NCBI RefSeq assembly: GCF_001429025.1
Contig: NZ_LMHT01000015.1
Coordinates: 114,542-178,541 of the forward strand
Source: Phenylobacterium sp. Root700
Lineage (GTDB): Bacteria; Pseudomonadota; Alphaproteobacteria; Caulobacterales; Caulobacteraceae
DNA length: 64,000 bases
Direction of reading: 5' to 3'
The notes beneath the pieces are model-generated. The model was not told where the DNA came from. It saw nothing but the letters and a program-made list of their open reading frames with translations, and made no database searches. A program made the position numbers and the translations under genes. Positions 7,819-16,166 of the stretch are shown here, in pieces; the first letter of the stretch is position 1; each line of letters begins with the position of its first letter.

Positions 7819-9153
7819 TTGGAATCAAAATTTGAAGAAGAGGGCGTGGCTGAGGCCGCGCCTGGCGCCGTTATCGCGACCGAACCCAGCCTGGCGGAAA
7901 AAGAAGCCGCCTACGAAAAGTTCGTCTGGGACAATCTGAAGCGCAATTATGTCGGCCACTATCTGCACGGCATGCTGGGCATGACCGGCTTCCGGCTGAT
8001 CAACGCCCCGACCTTCCTGCCCGCCTATCTGCATATGTTGTCAGGTTCGAACACTGTCGTCGGCCTGGGCCTGGCGCTGCAGCAACTGGGCGGGGTGCTC
8101 AGCCCCATCGTCGGCGCCAACCAGATCGAGCACCGCACCAAGGTGATGCCCGCCGCCCTGTGGATGGGCGGCCTGGCCCGGATGCAGATCATCGGCATGG
8201 CCCTGGCCGGCTGGTTCCTGTCGGGCCAGAGCCGGGTGGTCGCCATCATCGGCTTCATGTTCCTGTTCGGCCTGTTCATGGGCACCCAGCGGGTGGTGTT
8301 CTCCATGCTGCTGGCCAAGGTGATCCCGATCAGCCGGCGCGGGCGGTTACAGGCCTGGCGCAACGCCACCGGCGGCCTGATCGCGGCGGGCCTGGCCTAT
8401 CTCGCCGGGCGCTACTTCATCGACGCGAACCTGTTCGGCAACGGCTACTCGACCACCTTCATCTTCGCCTTCGCCCTGACCAGTCTTGGCCTGACGGCGC
8501 TGCGCCTGCTGATGATCGAGCCGGAACCGCCGACCGTGCGGCCCCGCTCGCGGCTGATCGACCGGTTCAAGGACTTCCCGGCCCTGCTGGCCGAGAAGGG
8601 CTTCCTCTACTTCATGATCGTGCAGATGCTGGCGATCACCGCGCGCATGGCGGTGCCGTTCTACGTGCTGTTCGCCTCGTCGACGATCGAGCTGAACGGC
8701 AAGAACCTCGGCCTACTCTCGCTGGCGTTCCTCGGGGCCGACACCATCTCGAACCTGGTCTGGGGCTATCTTGGCGACAAGACCGGCTTCCGGTTGGTCA
8801 TGCTGCTGTCGCTGCTGCTCTGGATCGGTTCGACCGTTCTGCTGATGGGGGCCCACGACTTCATGCCGATCTTCATGGCCTTCTTCGGCCTGGGGGCGGC
8901 GCAGTCGGGCTACATGATGAGCGCGGGCACCATGATCCTGGAGTTCGGCGAGCGCGACGAGATGCCGATGCGCATCGCCTTCTCGGCTACGGCCGAGGGG
9001 ATCATGGGTTCCATCGGACCGCTGCTGGGGGGCGTGATCTCCTCGACCCTCGGCTACGGCCCGATGTTCTCGATCTCCATCGCGTTCCTGGTGGCGGCCC
9101 TGGTCGTGCTGATCGCGCTGGTCAAGGAACCCAGGACCGCCCGTCTCGCCTAG
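7819..9153 (+). CDS. MFS transporter
   Basis: A 444-residue polytopic protein with about 12 hydrophobic segments and a soluble N-terminal extension of about 45 residues (EKFVWDNLKRNYVGHYLHG). Major facilitator features include the loop after TM2-3 and a middle cytoplasmic linker rich in Arg and Pro (EPEPPTVRPRSRLIDRF). The start is read as the TTG at 7819; a GTG at 7846 is an alternative. It converges with the LanC-like gene and their TAG stops share the tetranucleotide CTAG at 9150-9153. The substrate is unknown. Pairing with a LanC-like gene could suggest small-molecule or peptide export, but that is only inference. Confidence 0.8.
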   Translation: MESKFEEEGVAEAAPGAVIATEPSLAEKEAAYEKFVWDNLKRNYVGHYLHGMLGMTGFRLINAPTFLPAYLHMLSGSNTVVGLGLALQQLGGVLSPIVGANQIEHRTKVMPAALWMGGLARMQIIGMALAGWFLSGQSRVVAIIGFMFLFGLFMGTQRVVFSMLLAKVIPISRRGRLQAWRNATGGLIAAGLAYLAGRYFIDANLFGNGYSTTFIFAFALTSLGLTALRLLMIEPEPPTVRPRSRLIDRFKDFPALLAEKGFLYFMIVQMLAITARMAVPFYVLFASSTIELNGKNLGLLSLAFLGADTISNLVWGYLGDKTGFRLVMLLSLLLWIGSTVLLMGAHDFMPIFMAFFGLGAAQSGYMMSAGTMILEFGERDEMPMRIAFSATAEGIMGSIGPLLGGVISSTLGYGPMFSISIAFLVAALVVLIALVKEPRTARLA

Positions 9154-10439
9154 CCGGCGTCCTGCGGCCAGTCGAGAAGCGCGATCTTCACCGGCTGGCC
9201 GGCCAGGGCCGTATCCAGATGGACCAGGAAGCTGGCGATGCCGGCCGCGCCCTGCATGTAGCCGGTCTGGGCCTGCACGAACTCGGGACGGTCGCGATGC
9301 TCGGCCTGGATCCAGCGGCGCTGATCGCCGTCCAGGGTGCTGCCGGCCACGATCACCTTGGCGCAGCGGCGGGCCAGATCGAGATAGGCCTCCTCGCCGG
9401 TGCGGCGCGCCATCAGCAGCGCATACTCCCCGACCCCCGCATCGCCGCAGCATTGGCCGTGGTTGTTCCACAAGCCCTTGGAGCGCGTTTCCGGCGCGCC
9501 CAGGCTGAGCAGGCCGCGCGTCAGGGCCTTGGCTTCCTCCAGCCACTGGGCCTCGCCGGTGATGGCGTAGAGTTCCAGGAACAGCCGCCCGGTGCCCGCC
9601 GGGCCATGGCAGGCGCCCAGATAGAAGATCGGCTTGCGCGCCTCTTCGGTGTGGCAGACCAGCCGGCCGTCGCCGACCGAGGTGGCGCGGCTGAGCACGT
9701 AGCGCGCCGCCTCCTTGGCCGCGGTCAGATAGCGCTCGTCCTCGGTGGCCTTGTAGAGCTCGGCCATGAAGTAGCCGACGCCCGCGCCGCCATGGGCGAA
9801 GTTGGGGGCGGTGAACGCGAACGGCATGTCCGACATCAGCCGCCAGCGCGTGCCGTCCGGATCGGCCTCGCCGACCTCCAGCAGCCGCTCGCCGACCGCC
9901 ACCGCCCAGCCCAGAGCCTCGGGGTGCAGATCGTTGCGATGGCCATAGAGCATGGCCAGGCCCGCGCCCGCCGCGCCGACCGACTGGTCGTAGATTTCGC
10001 GCTCGCCCTTGAAGCCGGTGATTTCCGAGAACGGCGCGGGCTCGATCCAGCCGATGCCGGCGCCCAGCGGCGTGGCCTGATCGCGCATCCGTTGCAGGCA
10101 GGTCCCGGCCAGGGCGCGGAAATCCTCGCGGCCGCTCACCCGGGCCAGCTCGCTCATGGCGAAGGCGTAGCCCGGCCAGGTGCTGACCGGCAGATCACCA
10201 ACGCGAGCCAGGTGAGCGGCGACCTCTTCGCCGGCGGCGACCGCCTGGGCCAGCACCTCGGCCGATCCATGCGCCGCGTGAAGTTCCAGCAGCAGCAGAA
10301 TGATGCCTGAAGACCCACGATAAAGGTCGTAGTTCGAGGCCGGCGCATCATCGGCGCAACGCCACTTGGCCCGGCCGTCCAGCCGCTGGGCGTCGATGAA
10401 GTTCACCGCTTCCAGCGCGGCCTGCATGTAGTCGCCCAT
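9150..10439 (-). CDS. LanC-like (lanthionine synthetase C family) protein, CCG type
   Basis: A 429-residue alpha-toroid protein with the repeated Gly-rich LanC motifs: YRGSSGI, SVGAAGAGLAM, AHGGAGVGYF (His216), GACHGPAGTG (Cys277) and NNHGQCCGDAGVGEY (Cys330-Cys331). In LanC enzymes the zinc ligands are Cys, then Cys-His. Here the last pair is Cys-Cys, as in the CCG subgroup known from some LanM enzymes. The ATG at 10439 is preceded by GGAGG at a 7 nt spacing, so an upstream in-frame start is rejected. No LanB/LanM dehydratase or precursor peptide gene is nearby, so a classical lantibiotic role is not supported. A glutathione- or thiol-adduct role is possible. Confidence 0.78.
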   Translation of the reverse strand: MGDYMQAALEAVNFIDAQRLDGRAKWRCADDAPASNYDLYRGSSGIILLLLELHAAHGSAEVLAQAVAAGEEVAAHLARVGDLPVSTWPGYAFAMSELARVSGREDFRALAGTCLQRMRDQATPLGAGIGWIEPAPFSEITGFKGEREIYDQSVGAAGAGLAMLYGHRNDLHPEALGWAVAVGERLLEVGEADPDGTRWRLMSDMPFAFTAPNFAHGGAGVGYFMAELYKATEDERYLTAAKEAARYVLSRATSVGDGRLVCHTEEARKPIFYLGACHGPAGTGRLFLELYAITGEAQWLEEAKALTRGLLSLGAPETRSKGLWNNHGQCCGDAGVGEYALLMARRTGEEAYLDLARRCAKVIVAGSTLDGDQRRWIQAEHRDRPEFVQAQTGYMQGAAGIASFLVHLDTALAGQPVKIALLDWPQDAG

Positions 10440-10542
10440 CCGGCGTCCTCCCACTCTTATCGTTGGCTTCGGTGTGGGCTTGAGGAACACTGTCTGTCAA
10501 CGCACCCCACGGGTGGCCTGGTCGCAACGGCGTGCTAGATCG

Positions 10543-10764
10543 ATGACTATGAAGCGCGAAGAAAAGCCCCAGGTCGTCGACCTGAACGAGCGCCGCAAGG
10601 CCATCCAGGCGCGCGAGGCCGCGGCCCGCGCCGCGCAGGCCAAGGCGGCGCGCGCCGCCAAGACCGGCGGGTCCGTGCTGGGCGGGCGCAAACATGCCGG
10701 CGCGATCCTGCTGATCCTGGCGCTGGTGCTGATGGCGATCTACGTCCTGCCGCGTTTTCTCTAA
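10543..10764 (+). CDS. Small single-pass membrane protein
   Basis: A 73-residue protein. Residues 1-45 are charged and Ala/Arg/Lys rich (ERRKAIQAREAAARAAQAKA), likely a helix or coiled coil. Residues 50-70 form one transmembrane segment (GAILLILALVLMAIYVLP). The start is the ATG at 10543, with a second ATG at 10549. It lies divergent from the LanC-like gene and upstream of a carboxymuconolactone decarboxylase-family gene. It contains no Cys, so it is not a lanthipeptide precursor. Function unknown; small tail-anchored proteins like this are common in Caulobacterales. Confidence 0.6.
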   Translation: MTMKREEKPQVVDLNERRKAIQAREAAARAAQAKAARAAKTGGSVLGGRKHAGAILLILALVLMAIYVLPRFL

Positions 10765-10846
10765 GCGCAGGTGTCACACCGGGGCCGGCTGCTCCGTCCT
10801 GTTGTCAAAGCCGCACGTCGGCGACGCCGCAACAAGGACCTCCCCC

Positions 10847-11311
10847 ATGTCTGCCCGCCTGAACCCCTTCGCCGCCGCCCCTGAAATGATCGCGGCCATG
10901 ACCGCGCTCGAGACTGCCGTGGTCTCCTCGGGCCTTGAGCACAGCCTGATCGAACTGGTGAAGACCCGCGCCTCGCAGATCAACGGCTGCGCCTTCTGCC
11001 TGCACATGCACACCCGCGACGCGCGCGCGTCGGGCGAGAGCGAAGAGCGCCTGCACCTGCTGGCCGCCTGGTGGGAATCCTCGCTGTTCACGCCGCGCGA
11101 GAAGGCGGCCCTGACCTGGACCGAGTCCCTGACCCTGATCGCCCAGACCCGCGCGCCGGACGCCGACTACGCCGTGATGCGCGAAGAGTTCGACGAGGCC
11201 GAAGCCGTGAAGCTGACCATGCTGATCGGCGCGATCAATGTCTGGAACCGCCTGGCCGTCGGCTTCCGCTCGCAGCACCCGCGCAAGTGGTCGGCTGAGA
11301 AGGCGGCTTAA
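10847..11311 (+). CDS. Carboxymuconolactone decarboxylase/AhpD-family protein
   Basis: A 154-residue helical protein with the AhpD core motif around residues 46-60: NGCAFCLHMHTRDAR, giving Cys48, Cys51 and His55. These form the redox-active site in AhpD-like peroxidases. The following LTWTESLTLIAQTRAPD and the last helix INVWNRLAVGFRSQHP match the single-domain alkylhydroperoxidase-like subgroup. The ATG at 10847 follows an AAGGA site; longer frames upstream are not needed. It probably protects against peroxides, but the reductase partner is not visible. A palindromic repeat lies just after its stop. Confidence 0.82.
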   Translation: MSARLNPFAAAPEMIAAMTALETAVVSSGLEHSLIELVKTRASQINGCAFCLHMHTRDARASGESEERLHLLAAWWESSLFTPREKAALTWTESLTLIAQTRAPDADYAVMREEFDEAEAVKLTMLIGAINVWNRLAVGFRSQHPRKWSAEKAA

Positions 11312-11329
11312 GGGCCGCATCTCCACGCT

Positions 11330-11371
11330 CGTCATCCTCCGGTCAGCCGCAGGCTGATCCGGAGGATGACG
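11330..11371. repeat. Palindromic repeat, family B copy 1
   Basis: A 42 bp near-perfect hairpin: CGTCATCCTCCGGTCAGCC on the left and GGCTGATCCGGAGGATGACG on the right, with a 3 nt loop. It sits between two convergent genes, so it may also stop transcription from both sides, although no T-run follows. The right half of the larger element at 60675-60784 has the same sequence. Confidence 0.7.
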
Positions 11372-11378
11372 AAACCGG

Positions 11379-12476
11379 TTAGGCCGCGAGCCGTTCGGCC
11401 TCGGCCTGATCAATCCGGGCCTTGGCCATTTCGTTGGCGACCTCGTGGGTCGGACGGGCCTCGGCCACCGCGCGGTCGAGGACCTCCTCCAGCGTCGCGG
11501 TCAGGCGGTCGAGCTTGGCCGCCACCCAAGCGGCGTCGAAGGCTTCGTCGCGCTCCAGCGCCCGGATTTCTCCGGCCACATTGATGATGCCGCCGCCGTT
11601 GATCACGTAGTCGGGGGCGTAGAGCATGCCGCGCTCGAACACCTGGCGGCCGATCTCAGGGTCGGCGAGCTGGTTGTTGGCGCCGCCGGCGATGACCTTG
11701 GCCCTTAGCTTCGGCAGGGTCGTGGCGTTGATCGCCCCGCCCAGGGCGCACGGCGCGAAGACGTCCGCCTCGACATCGAAGATCGCGCCGGGCGCCACGA
11801 TCTGCGCGCCGGTCCGGGCGGCGATCTGCGCCAGGGCCGCTTCATTGACGTCGGTGATGATCAGCTTGGCGCCGGCCGCATGCAGCTTCTCGGCCAGGTA
11901 GGCGCCGACATGGCCGACGCCCTGGATGGCCACGGTGACCCCGTCCAGGTCGCGGTTCAGGGCGCGCCGCACCGCCAGCCGCACGCCGCGGAACACGCCC
12001 TCGGCGGTCACCGGGCTGGGATCGCCGGAGGCGGCCGCATGGCCCTCGAGGCCGGCGACGAAACGGGTCTGCTTGCGGGCGCTCATCAGGTCGGCGGGCG
12101 AGACCCCGACGTCCTCGGCTGTCCAATAGCTGCCGCTCAGGGTGTCGACCGCGCGGCCGAACGCCTCGAACAGGGCCGGAGTTTTCATGGTCCGGCTGTC
12201 GCCGATGATCACGGCCTTGCCGCCGCCCAGCTCCAGGTCGGCCATGGCGTTCTTGTAGGACATGGCGCGCGAGAGCCGCAGCGCGTCCTCCAGCGCCGCG
12301 TCGGCGCTGACATAGGGCCACATGCGGCAGCCCCCAGCGGCCGGGCCGCGCGCCGTGGAGTGCACGGCGATGATTGTCTTGAGGCCGGTTTTCTCGTCGA
12401 AGAACGAATGGACGCCTTCGTGGCCTTCGAAAGCCGGGGAATCGAACAAGGTCATACCGCACTCGCCGCGAGACAT
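11379..12476 (-). CDS. Leu/Phe/Val-type amino acid dehydrogenase
   Basis: A 365-residue Glu/Leu/Phe/Val dehydrogenase-family enzyme that deaminates a branched or aromatic L-amino acid to its 2-oxo acid with NAD+. Visible motifs are the substrate-lysine region AAGGCRMWPY, the catalytic-lysine region SYKNAMADLELGGGKAVI, and the Rossmann motif VAIQGVGHVGAYLAEKL. The C-terminus LYAPDYVINGGGIINVAGE is typical of leucine dehydrogenase. The ATG at 12476 is used; the ATG at 12455 (MTLFDSP) would give the more usual length and may be the real start. It is the only gene in its transcription unit. Leu versus Phe specificity is not decidable here. Confidence 0.82.
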   Translation of the reverse strand: MSRGECGMTLFDSPAFEGHEGVHSFFDEKTGLKTIIAVHSTARGPAAGGCRMWPYVSADAALEDALRLSRAMSYKNAMADLELGGGKAVIIGDSRTMKTPALFEAFGRAVDTLSGSYWTAEDVGVSPADLMSARKQTRFVAGLEGHAAASGDPSPVTAEGVFRGVRLAVRRALNRDLDGVTVAIQGVGHVGAYLAEKLHAAGAKLIITDVNEAALAQIAARTGAQIVAPGAIFDVEADVFAPCALGGAINATTLPKLRAKVIAGGANNQLADPEIGRQVFERGMLYAPDYVINGGGIINVAGEIRALERDEAFDAAWVAAKLDRLTATLEEVLDRAVAEARPTHEVANEMAKARIDQAEAERLAA

Positions 12477-12517
12477 TGGAAGAGATTGCCCTTGCCTCTA
12501 CGCCCCTGCCAGCGGGT

Positions 12518-13555
12518 TCACAAGCCTGCTTGAGCCTTGACCCGGCCCTCCGCTTCGATGAGCGCGTTGGGCAAGGTCGGCGAGCCGGGGATGGTCGGCG
12601 CGCCCGATGGCAGCGGGGCCTGTGGGTCGCGAATGAAGGACAGCAGATCGGCCCAGACCACCGGCCCCTGATGGTCGCGGGTCATCAAGTGCCAGCCCTT
12701 GGCGTAGTAGGCCGAGCGGTCCGTGGCCTTCAGCTTCGCGGCGGCTTCGAAGGACGGCTCCTCGGGGATGATTTCGTCATTGGCGCCGTAGATGTAGAGG
12801 GTCGGGACCTTGATCCCTCCAGCCGCCCCCCAGGCCCGCTCCATCATCGCCACCAGGCCGTAGAGGGTGTCGGAGCGCGCGCCCCAGACCATCAGCGGGT
12901 CGCGGCCCATGGCGATCAGCTCGTCGCGGTTGTCGGTCGGCTTCACGCGCCGGGTCAGCCAGCGCGGCGGCTCATAGACCTTGCCCGCCGTGAACCGGGC
13001 GGCCAGCCACAGCATGGTCTTGTACGGCAGCGGTTGGTTCGACCAGCCCCAGACGGCCGGCGCCATCAGGATCAAGCGGTCGGCGGCGGGCGGACGGTCG
13101 GAGGCGAAGGCCTCGATGGCAACCGCCCCGCCCATGCTCTCGCCGGCCACGATCACCGGCACGCCGGGATGCTGGTTTCGGACCACGGCGGTGATGGTGC
13201 GCAGGTCCTCGACCATCAGGTCGTCGCCGCCCCAGATGCCGCGATTGGGCGAGCGCCCGAAGCCCCGCTGGTCGAAAGCGTAGGTGGTCACGCCGTTCTG
13301 GGCCCAATAGGGCGCGGCCAGATGGAAAGCGTTGGCGTAGTCGTTCATCCCGTGCAGGGCGACGACCACCGCCTTGGGCTCGCCCTGCGCCTCCCAGCGG
13401 CTCAGGCCAAGCCGGGTTCCGTCGAAGGAGACGAAGACGTCGCGCTCCAGGCGCGGCCCCTGAAAGCCCATGGGCGGAGCGCCGGCCTGCTGGATCATCA
13501 GCGGCGTACAGGCGCTGAGCATCATAGCGGCGGATATGGCGGCGAGACGTTTCAC
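12518..13555 (-). CDS. Lipoprotein alpha/beta hydrolase (monoacylglycerol lipase-like)
   Basis: A 345-residue lipoprotein. The GTG start at 13555 overlaps the upstream gene's TGA by 4 nt and gives a lipoprotein signal VKRLAAISAAMMLSAC, with the lipobox Cys at 16. Hydrolase features are the oxyanion segment ALHGMNDYANAF, the nucleophile elbow GESMGG (Ser140) and a late YAKGWHLMTRDH containing the catalytic His. The pattern resembles monoacylglycerol lipases and lysophospholipases (Hydrolase_4 family). It is probably anchored to the membrane facing the periplasm. It is the last gene of a minus-strand run that starts at the thiolase. Confidence 0.8.
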   Translation of the reverse strand: MKRLAAISAAMMLSACTPLMIQQAGAPPMGFQGPRLERDVFVSFDGTRLGLSRWEAQGEPKAVVVALHGMNDYANAFHLAAPYWAQNGVTTYAFDQRGFGRSPNRGIWGGDDLMVEDLRTITAVVRNQHPGVPVIVAGESMGGAVAIEAFASDRPPAADRLILMAPAVWGWSNQPLPYKTMLWLAARFTAGKVYEPPRWLTRRVKPTDNRDELIAMGRDPLMVWGARSDTLYGLVAMMERAWGAAGGIKVPTLYIYGANDEIIPEEPSFEAAAKLKATDRSAYYAKGWHLMTRDHQGPVVWADLLSFIRDPQAPLPSGAPTIPGSPTLPNALIEAEGRVKAQAGL

Positions 13556-14139
13556 GACGCGAGGATCTCCAGGACCCGTTGACGAAGATAAGGCGTAACC
13601 TCTTCCTCGAACCACGGGTTGCGCTTCAACCAGCCGGTATTGCGCCATGACGGGTGCGGCATGGGCAGAACCGCCGCCGGAGCATAGTCGCGCCAGGCCC
13701 GAACGGTATCGGTCATGTTGCCGCCCATCGCATCGCCCAGCGCCCAGCTTTGCGCATAGCCGCCGACCAGCAGGGTCAGCTCCACCTTCGGCAACCGGGC
13801 CAGCAACGGCGCGCGCCAGAGTTCGGCGCAGCGCGGTGGCGGCGGATAGTCTCCCCCCTTGGGATTGGTGCCAGGAAAGCAGAACGCCATGGCCGCCACC
13901 CCGATCTCGGGCCGGCCGTAGAAGGTCTGCGCGTCGACGCCCATCCAGGCGCGAAGGCGATCGCCGGAGGGATCGGTGAACGGCAGGCCGCTCTCATGCA
14001 CCCGCCGGCCGGGGGCCTGGCCGCAGATCAGCAGCCGGGTCTGCGCACTGACCATGGTCACGGGACGCGGCTCATGGGCCAGTTCACCCGCGCAGGCTCG
14101 GCAGGCGGAGATATCGGCGAGAAGGGCCTCCAGGCTCAT
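13552..14139 (-). CDS. Uracil-DNA glycosylase family protein
   Basis: A 195-residue member of the uracil-DNA glycosylase superfamily, which removes damaged bases, usually uracil, from DNA. Motif A is LLICGQAPGRRVHESGLPF and the C-terminal motif B is MPHPSWRN, with the His-Pro-Ser of the family. An N-terminal Cys pair (CRAC, residues 13-16) is present, but a full set of iron-sulfur ligands as in family 4 is not evident, so the subfamily is uncertain. The ATG at 14139 is preferred over the GTG at 14142. Its stop overlaps the start of the lipoprotein hydrolase. Confidence 0.75.
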   Translation of the reverse strand: MSLEALLADISACRACAGELAHEPRPVTMVSAQTRLLICGQAPGRRVHESGLPFTDPSGDRLRAWMGVDAQTFYGRPEIGVAAMAFCFPGTNPKGGDYPPPPRCAELWRAPLLARLPKVELTLLVGGYAQSWALGDAMGGNMTDTVRAWRDYAPAAVLPMPHPSWRNTGWLKRNPWFEEEVTPYLRQRVLEILAS

Positions 14140-14162
14140 CACGCCGATATAGGGACTGCGTC

Positions 14163-14444
14163 CTAGCTCGCCACCTCCGGCGAGGGCGCGATGTTCTCGC
14201 CCTCGAGCGGCATCCGCAGGCGATAGACGCCCTTGAACTTCTCCGGATCTGCGGGCTTGCCGTGCCGGGTGATGACGATCTTGCCCTGACGGGCCAGGCC
14301 GCGAGCGGTCGCCCGCACGTGGCCGGTCAGGCGCCGCCAGCCGTCGGGATCGGCGGCGCGCGCCACTTCTTCGGACGAAGCCGATTTCCCGGCCGGGAGC
14401 TTGCCCAGGACCTCTAGGATCACGGCTTCCATATCGACGCTCAT
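14163..14444 (-). CDS. DUF3253 small winged-helix protein
   Basis: A 93-residue protein matching the DUF3253 pattern: an N-terminal helix VILEVLGKLPAGKSASSEEVARA, then DGWRRLTGHVRATARGLARQGKIVITRHGKP, which reads as a winged helix-turn-helix, then FKGVYRLRMP. Its ATG overlaps the acyl-CoA dehydrogenase stop by one nucleotide (TGATG), so the two are translationally coupled. The function of the family is unknown; DNA binding is suggested by the fold only. Confidence 0.75.
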   Translation of the reverse strand: MSVDMEAVILEVLGKLPAGKSASSEEVARAADPDGWRRLTGHVRATARGLARQGKIVITRHGKPADPEKFKGVYRLRMPLEGENIAPSPEVAS

Positions 14445-15592
14445 CAGCCGCCTCGTTTCATGGTTTCGCGGGCGATGACCACCTGCTGGATCTGACTGGT
14501 GCCCTCATAGATCCGGAAGATGCGTACGTCTCGATAGAACCGCTCGATACCGTGGTCGGCGACATAGCCCGCGCCGCCGAAGATCTGCACCGCCCGGTCG
14601 GCGACCCGGCCGACCATCTCGGAGGCGAAGTACTTGGAGGCCGCGGCCTCCAAGGTCACGCTGTGGCCGGCGTCACGCTTGCGGGCGCTCTCCATGGTCA
14701 TGGCCTTGGCGACCAAGGCCTCGGTCTTGCTGTCGGCGATCATCCCCTGGATCAGCTGGAAGTTCGAAATCGCCTGGCCGAACTGCTTGCGCTCGGAGGC
14801 GTAGGCCACGCAGTCGGCCAGCAGCCGCTCGGCCACGCCGATGCAGATCGCCGAGATGTGCAGGCGGCCGCGATCGAGCACCTGCATGGCGACCTTGAAG
14901 CCCTCGCCCTCATTGCCCAGGCGGTTTTCGACCGGCACCCGGACATTGTCGAAGATCACGTCGCAGATGTGCGCGCCCTGCTGGCCCATCTTCTTCTCGG
15001 GCTTGCCGACCGACAGGCCAGGCAGGTTCCGCTCGACCAGGAAGGCGCTGACCCCGCCGCCGCCCGGCTTGGACGCGTCGCTGCGAGCCATGACCGTGAA
15101 TAGGTCGGCCTTGTTGGCGTTGGTGATGAAGCGCTTGGTGCCGTTCAGGACATAGAAATCTCCGTCACGAACCGCGCTGGTCTGGACGGCGGCGCTGTCG
15201 GAGCCGGCCTCCGGCTCGGTCAGGGCGAAGGAGGTGATGATCTCGCCCGAGGCGACGCCCGGCAGGTACTTGGCCTTCTGGGCGTCGGTGCCGAACATCA
15301 CCAGCCCCTGGCTGCCGATGCCGACATTGGTGCCGAAGGCCGAGCGGAAGGCCGGGCTGGTGCGGCCCAGCTCCACGCCCACCAGGCACTCGTCCTCCAT
15401 CGACAGGTCGAGCCCGCCGTATTCCTCGGGGATCGACAGGCCGAACAGCCCGAGGGCCTTCATCTCCTCGATCACCTCGGCCGGGATCGCGTCGTCCTCG
15501 GAGACCTTGGCCTCCAACGGACGCAGACGTTCGGTGACGAACCGGCGGACCGTGTCGATCAGCTGCTCGCGGGTTTCGAGGTCGAGGGCCAT
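14444..15592 (-). CDS. Acyl-CoA dehydrogenase
   Basis: A 382-residue FAD-dependent acyl-CoA dehydrogenase carrying out the first oxidation step of beta-oxidation or branched amino acid breakdown. Visible signatures are ITSFALTEPEAGSD (middle, FAD/substrate loop), the C-terminal QIFGGAGYVADHGIERFYRD and the closing IYEGTSQIQ. The catalytic base Glu lies in the last segment. It lies downstream of a thiolase and a small secreted protein on the same strand. The set suggests a fatty acid or dicarboxylic acid degradation unit, but chain length cannot be read. Confidence 0.9.
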   Translation of the reverse strand: MALDLETREQLIDTVRRFVTERLRPLEAKVSEDDAIPAEVIEEMKALGLFGLSIPEEYGGLDLSMEDECLVGVELGRTSPAFRSAFGTNVGIGSQGLVMFGTDAQKAKYLPGVASGEIITSFALTEPEAGSDSAAVQTSAVRDGDFYVLNGTKRFITNANKADLFTVMARSDASKPGGGGVSAFLVERNLPGLSVGKPEKKMGQQGAHICDVIFDNVRVPVENRLGNEGEGFKVAMQVLDRGRLHISAICIGVAERLLADCVAYASERKQFGQAISNFQLIQGMIADSKTEALVAKAMTMESARKRDAGHSVTLEAAASKYFASEMVGRVADRAVQIFGGAGYVADHGIERFYRDVRIFRIYEGTSQIQQVVIARETMKRGG

Positions 15593-15607
15593 GGCTTTAA
15601 GTCTCGG

Positions 15608-16165
15608 CTATTGGCAGGTGAATTTGTCGGCCGGGGTTTCGGCGAACTTGGAAAGGGTGACGCTGACGATCGGATCGGGCCAGGCCTCGTGGGTCGCGCC
15701 GCCGGCCGGAACCGTGCAGATCGTGGCCAGCCGCTTCATCAGCTTGCCCTGGCGCACGGCGGTGATCTCGATCTCATAGGCGACGGGACGGGCCAGGCCG
15801 TTCCAGACCTTCATGATCGACTGGCGCTTCTCGGGCGAGGAATCCAGCGCGAAGGCGAGCTTGCCGGCGCCCGGCCCCTTATAGGTCTCGCCCTTGCCGT
15901 CGGCGGTCGCCAGGCCGATGCGCCCGGCGTCGACCCCGTTCATGACCGGCTTGCCCGCCGCGTCCAGGTGGAAGATCGCCCGCTGGCCCTGCATGACCTG
16001 GACCGACGCGCCCTCGACCTTGGTGCGGGGATCCAGGCCCGCGGCCTGAAGCGCCTCGATCAGGTTGCTCGGCGGCTTGGCCCCTGCTGGAGCCGAGGCC
16101 GGGGTTTCCGCGTGGGCCGCCGAGGCCAGGGCCGCAGCGAGGGCTGCAATGACGATGATGCGCAT
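15608..16165 (-). CDS. Secreted protein of unknown function
   Basis: A 185-residue protein with a clear Sec signal peptide (MRIIVIAALAAALASAAHA, cleavage about residue 19). The mature part is Ala/Gly/Lys rich with one Cys pair candidate: a Cys in ATICTVPAGG and a C-terminal FTCQ. I do not recognise the family. It starts 1 nt after the thiolase stop and ends 15 nt before the acyl-CoA dehydrogenase, so it is in the same operon although it acts outside the cytoplasm. Confidence 0.6.
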   Translation of the reverse strand: MRIIVIAALAAALASAAHAETPASAPAGAKPPSNLIEALQAAGLDPRTKVEGASVQVMQGQRAIFHLDAAGKPVMNGVDAGRIGLATADGKGETYKGPGAGKLAFALDSSPEKRQSIMKVWNGLARPVAYEIEITAVRQGKLMKRLATICTVPAGGATHEAWPDPIVSVTLSKFAETPADKFTCQ

Positions 16166-16166
16166 A

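Noticed and set aside
10543-10764. Lanthipeptide precursor near the LanC-like gene
   Set aside because: The small protein has no Cys, Ser/Thr-rich core or leader site; it is a single-pass membrane protein.
7819-10764. Lantibiotic biosynthesis cluster
   Set aside because: No LanB/LanM, precursor, or dedicated protease/ABC exporter is present.
11330-11371. Simple bidirectional terminator
   Set aside because: No T-run on either side, and the same sequence recurs at 60675-60784, so a dispersed repeat is the better call.
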